This document shows, one piece after another, positions 61,031-64,000 of a DNA stretch of 64,000 bases (the first letter of the stretch is position 1; each line of letters starts with the position of its first letter). Under the pieces are notes generated by a model. It was not told the DNA's origin. It saw only the letters and a list, made by a program, of their open reading frames with translations, and searched no databases. Both the position numbers and the translations under genes were made by a program. Source of the stretch: Paramicrobacterium sp051513965 (GTDB lineage: Bacteria; Actinomycetota; Actinomycetes; Actinomycetales; Microbacteriaceae); the NCBI RefSeq assembly GCF_051513965.1, contig NZ_CP195847.1, positions 620,001 through 684,000 of the forward strand, in the 5' to 3' direction.

Positions 61031-64000
61031 GTGACTTATTCGACGTTGGGAGCGCTTATCCGGTTGGCGCGAGAGGCCGCCCGGATGGACCAGGTCGAAC
61101 TTGCGGGTCGAATGGGAGTCCGTCAGCAGGCTGTGAGCGGATGGGAACGCGGAATCTCTCGTCCGCGTCGAGGCGACCTGCAGGTGTTGTGTTCAGTTCT
61201 TGATCTGAGCCTCGGCGATGTGCTGGATGCCGGCGGTTACGAGCAAGAGAGAGATACCCCAAGCCAGAACAGGCTGCTCAACCTGCCGTTCGAAAACCTC
61301 TCACCAGAGGCGTTCGAGGCATTCTGTCGTGACCTACTCCAGATGCGGCACCCAAGACACACGGCTGTGCGCAACGGATCCTCCGGTTACAAGCAGTACG
61401 GCGTCGACGTCTACGTCGATGGAGAAGGCGAGCGTATCGGCGTCCAGTGCAAGCGGCACCGGAGCTTCGGCCCGAGTGATGTGAGGAAAGCCATCGAGGA
61501 GGTGCTCCCCGATGCTCAACTTAGCTCCGGGGTCATCGCCTTGAGCCGCCGAGCTGCGACTCCGGCGGCTCGACTCGAACTGGCGAAGTATCCTGGCTGG
61601 GCGCTATGGGACGGTGAGACTCTTTCCGGCTTCGTCCGTGGCCTTCCGGCGGCCGACAAACTCGCGCTGATCGAGAGCTACTTTCCGGAGCTGCGCGAGT
61701 CATTTCTCGGGGTTCCCGAGCCCAGTCCGTGGCTTGAGCCGAACCGATACGACACCGCGCTCGCCGGCCGGCTCGGCGTCGATCGAAACTTCACTCTGGT
61801 CGGCCGCGCCGATGAGCTCCGGAAGCTCACTGGCCTCGCAACTGATCATCACGAAGTGGCGTTCGTCATAGGCCGTGGCGGCATCGGTAAGAGCCGTCTG
61901 CTTCGCGAATTCGCGAGTTCTGACGTTGGCCGGTCCGTGCGTTTCGTTGCTCGAGGCCAGATTGCCCCGAGCGCCTTCGATCTACTTCCCGAGGGTGGGC
62001 CGGTTATTGTGGTCGACGATGCCACCGACGCGGAGCACGACGTCGCGGCGCTAGTCGAAGGCATTCGTCGCGCTCGCCCAGACGCGACGGTGGTTCTTGC
62101 GGCACGCCCGCGGGCCATGCCCAAGCTTCGTGCATCCCTGGGTCTGCCGGAACGACTCGCCGATGACGTCACAGTCAGTGTCGGCGATCTCTCAATCGAA
62201 GACGCCGAGTTGCTCGCCCGCGAAGCCCTCGGCGACCACGCGACGGACGGGCGTGTCGAGTCGCTGGCACGGATCGGCTATGACTGCCCTTTTCTCATCG
62301 TCACCGGAGCCCACTTGGTGCGCTCCGGTACGCTCAATGACGCCGACCTTGCTTCCCAAACCGCCCTCCGACGCGAAATCCTCGCTCGATTCACTGACCT
62401 TGTATTGAGCGGGACCAACGCCGACGCGCGAACCGCCGTCCTCCAGGCACTGGCCGCGATCCAGCCCGCGCCGCTCGAAGATGGCGAGTTCATCGAGTGC
62501 CTTGTGGCAACCAGCGGGCAACCGCATGCAGCTCTCCTTGAGATCCTCGATGAACTGGAGGACCTTGGTCTCGTGCTCCGGCGAGGGAAGACTGCGCGGG
62601 TTGTACCCGACCTCCTCGGAGACGCGACGCTGGAGCGAGCACTGGTCTCGCAATCCGGTCTCGACAAGCATTTCGCCCGACTAATTGCTGACCACGCTCG
62701 CGGGTCTGCCCTCACCCATGCCATCAACAACGTCAGCATTGTCGACTGGCACCGACGTGCCGACGGTGATTCCAACCTCGCTGACGTCCTGTGGTCTTCA
62801 CTGGCGGAACATACCCGAGACCTTCCGAACTCGGCTCGCATCACGATCAGCAAGCGGGTTGCCGTAGTCGCCGCGATCTACCCGGATCGTGCCCTCGACT
62901 TCGCGGATGTACTGCTGGCGAACCCTGCTCCCGATGAGGACGATGAATTGAGCGGCATCTGGGGGGAGAAGAGGAAAATCACCAGTGACGATGTTGCTCG
63001 TTCCCTCGCGCCACTTATAGCCAACGCCGGACACCGGACCGACTTCCTTCCGAGGGCCTTGCATAGCCTGCTCGATATCGGCCTTCGGGACGACCGTCGC
63101 GAGAACTCCAACCCCGACCATGCTCTACGACTTGCACGCGAACTCGGTGAGTTTCACCCTCGACGACCCGTCGCCTTCACCAAACGCTACGTCGAGGTCG
63201 TTGGCGAGATCCTTCGTGCCGATGAGTACCCTGAACGCCACGATCAGATCGTGTCACTGCTCAGCCCTGCCCTGGCTCATGAGGTCACTGTGACCGAGTC
63301 CAAGGGGATCAGCTTCACGATCGCGCGCATGCCAGTCAGTCTTGAAGCTGTTGCCGATGTACGGTCTGCCGCGATCGCCATCGCCGAGGAAGCACTCGCC
63401 CGCGATGCGCGGACCGCCCGCGCCGCCACCGGGATCTTTGAGGAAGCTCTGCGATCGGGCGATCGGACCGAACCGGTGACGGACGAATTCGCGATGGTCG
63501 TAGACATCCTCGGCCGACTGCTCGCCGACCCTGATCAATCCGCCGGACTGCGCCTCTCCGCTCACCGCGCGTTGGGCTGGCACGCTACCTATGGGGAGGG
63601 GGCGCGCAAGAAGCTTGCGCGCGATACGCGTAGGAAGCTGCATATCGATGATGACCTCCTAGTCATCCGATTGGTACGTGCTGGTTGGGCCCTGGATGAC
63701 GAAGACGATGTCGACGATGTTGCGGTGAGTCGCTACCAGCGATCACGAGAAAGATCAGAGCGAGTCGCGGAGGAACTTGTCGAGCGATGGACAACTCAGT
63801 ACACGCCGGACAAACTCGTTGGGCGCCTCCGAGAGGTTCTCAAGCAAGAACGCGCAGCGAGCGACGAACAGATCTCGCCCGACGGCCTACTGGCGAGGTT
63901 CTTCCAAAGAGTCCCTGAAGCCGCTCGCATCGCCGTTGGTACTCCTGCAGACGAAACGGTCGACCTTGCTCTGGCTCGCGTCGCGCTACTCATACTTCTT
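61031..64000 (+). CDS. XRE HTH + Mrr-like nuclease + STAND NTPase protein, candidate Avs-like defence gene (partial)
   Basis: A frame of 990 codons without a stop, from GTG 61031 to the window end. Residues about 6-65 are an XRE-type HTH (ALIRLAREAARMDQVELAG, QQAVSGWERG). Residues about 85-200 resemble Mrr-like PD-(D/E)xK nucleases: FEAFCRDLLQ, GVDVYVDG with D126, and Q139-C140-K141. Then a P-loop NTPase: VGRADELRKL, Walker A GRGGIGKS (281-288), Walker B VIVVDD (D329, D330), AARPR. The rest is helical, as in the sensor part of STAND proteins. Nuclease-STAND layout is that of Avs-type antiphage proteins; the added N-terminal HTH is unusual. TATCTT at 61019-61024 suggests leaderless transcription. 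Confidence 0.8.
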   Translation, partial: MTYSTLGALIRLAREAARMDQVELAGRMGVRQQAVSGWERGISRPRRGDLQVLCSVLDLSLGDVLDAGGYEQERDTPSQNRLLNLPFENLSPEAFEAFCRDLLQMRHPRHTAVRNGSSGYKQYGVDVYVDGEGERIGVQCKRHRSFGPSDVRKAIEEVLPDAQLSSGVIALSRRAATPAARLELAKYPGWALWDGETLSGFVRGLPAADKLALIESYFPELRESFLGVPEPSPWLEPNRYDTALAGRLGVDRNFTLVGRADELRKLTGLATDHHEVAFVIGRGGIGKSRLLREFASSDVGRSVRFVARGQIAPSAFDLLPEGGPVIVVDDATDAEHDVAALVEGIRRARPDATVVLAARPRAMPKLRASLGLPERLADDVTVSVGDLSIEDAELLAREALGDHATDGRVESLARIGYDCPFLIVTGAHLVRSGTLNDADLASQTALRREILARFTDLVLSGTNADARTAVLQALAAIQPAPLEDGEFIECLVATSGQPHAALLEILDELEDLGLVLRRGKTARVVPDLLGDATLERALVSQSGLDKHFARLIADHARGSALTHAINNVSIVDWHRRADGDSNLADVLWSSLAEHTRDLPNSARITISKRVAVVAAIYPDRALDFADVLLANPAPDEDDELSGIWGEKRKITSDDVARSLAPLIANAGHRTDFLPRALHSLLDIGLRDDRRENSNPDHALRLARELGEFHPRRPVAFTKRYVEVVGEILRADEYPERHDQIVSLLSPALAHEVTVTESKGISFTIARMPVSLEAVADVRSAAIAIAEEALARDARTARAATGIFEEALRSGDRTEPVTDEFAMVVDILGRLLADPDQSAGLRLSAHRALGWHATYGEGARKKLARDTRRKLHIDDDLLVIRLVRAGWALDDEDDVDDVAVSRYQRSRERSERVAEELVERWTTQYTPDKLVGRLREVLKQERAASDEQISPDGLLARFFQRVPEAARIAVGTPADETVDLALARVALLILL

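Overview
The window reads as a chromosome segment of a high-GC actinobacterium, probably of the family Microbacteriaceae (Microbacterium-like). This is an inference from strong GC bias, frequent GTG starts, lipobox lipoproteins and the type of sugar-uptake and integrative-element genes. No rRNA or complete tRNA is present; two tRNA 3'-end fragments mark integration sites.

The left third (1-18060) is ordinary core genome. It holds a transporter end, an alkyltransferase-like DNA repair protein, a GNAT acetyltransferase and a lipoprotein. A compact, translationally coupled amino-sugar operon follows (ROK repressor with a palindromic operator, ABC binding protein, two permeases, GH3 N-acetylglucosaminidase, ROK sugar kinase, NagB). 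It ends in a 47-bp palindrome and a GC-rich repeat tract. TatA, a GlcD-type oxidase, an amino-acid ABC transporter and a small operon with an unusual adenosylhomocysteinase-like/amidohydrolase fusion complete the core part.

At 18108-33138 the content becomes accessory: a HipA fragment, three envelope genes, then a type I restriction-modification locus. Its hsdM-hsdS pair is preceded by a degenerate methyltransferase/specificity-like gene. It is separated from hsdR by an exonuclease-BRCT gene, a Fic gene with a 40-bp palindrome, and a DUF3800 gene with a leader hairpin. The island stops a few bases after hsdR at a fragment of a tRNA-Pro 3' end.

From 33332 to about 53862 lies a rearranged integrative and conjugative element: tyrosine integrase with excisionase, a large serine recombinase whose tail reads through a tRNA-like att site, DUF4913, ssb, ParB-like, DUF2637, primase-polymerase, AraC/MFS pair and a MobF relaxase. 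Three identical 1289-bp IS3-family copies sit in it. Two lack target duplications and border truncated genes (ssb, an erm(X)-like rRNA methylase, a DUF2637 gene), so the element has lost DNA through IS activity. No coupling protein or type IV secretion genes are visible.

The right end (54007-64000) is a defence-like island. It has a three-gene cassette SIR2 / sce7726 (PD-D/ExK) / sce7725, a second nuclease-like gene with a small partner, a frameshifted serine recombinase with an HTH partner, and a very large open frame running off the window that joins an XRE HTH, an Mrr-like nuclease and a STAND-type NTPase. The SIR2 cassette and the STAND protein are the best candidates for undescribed immune systems.
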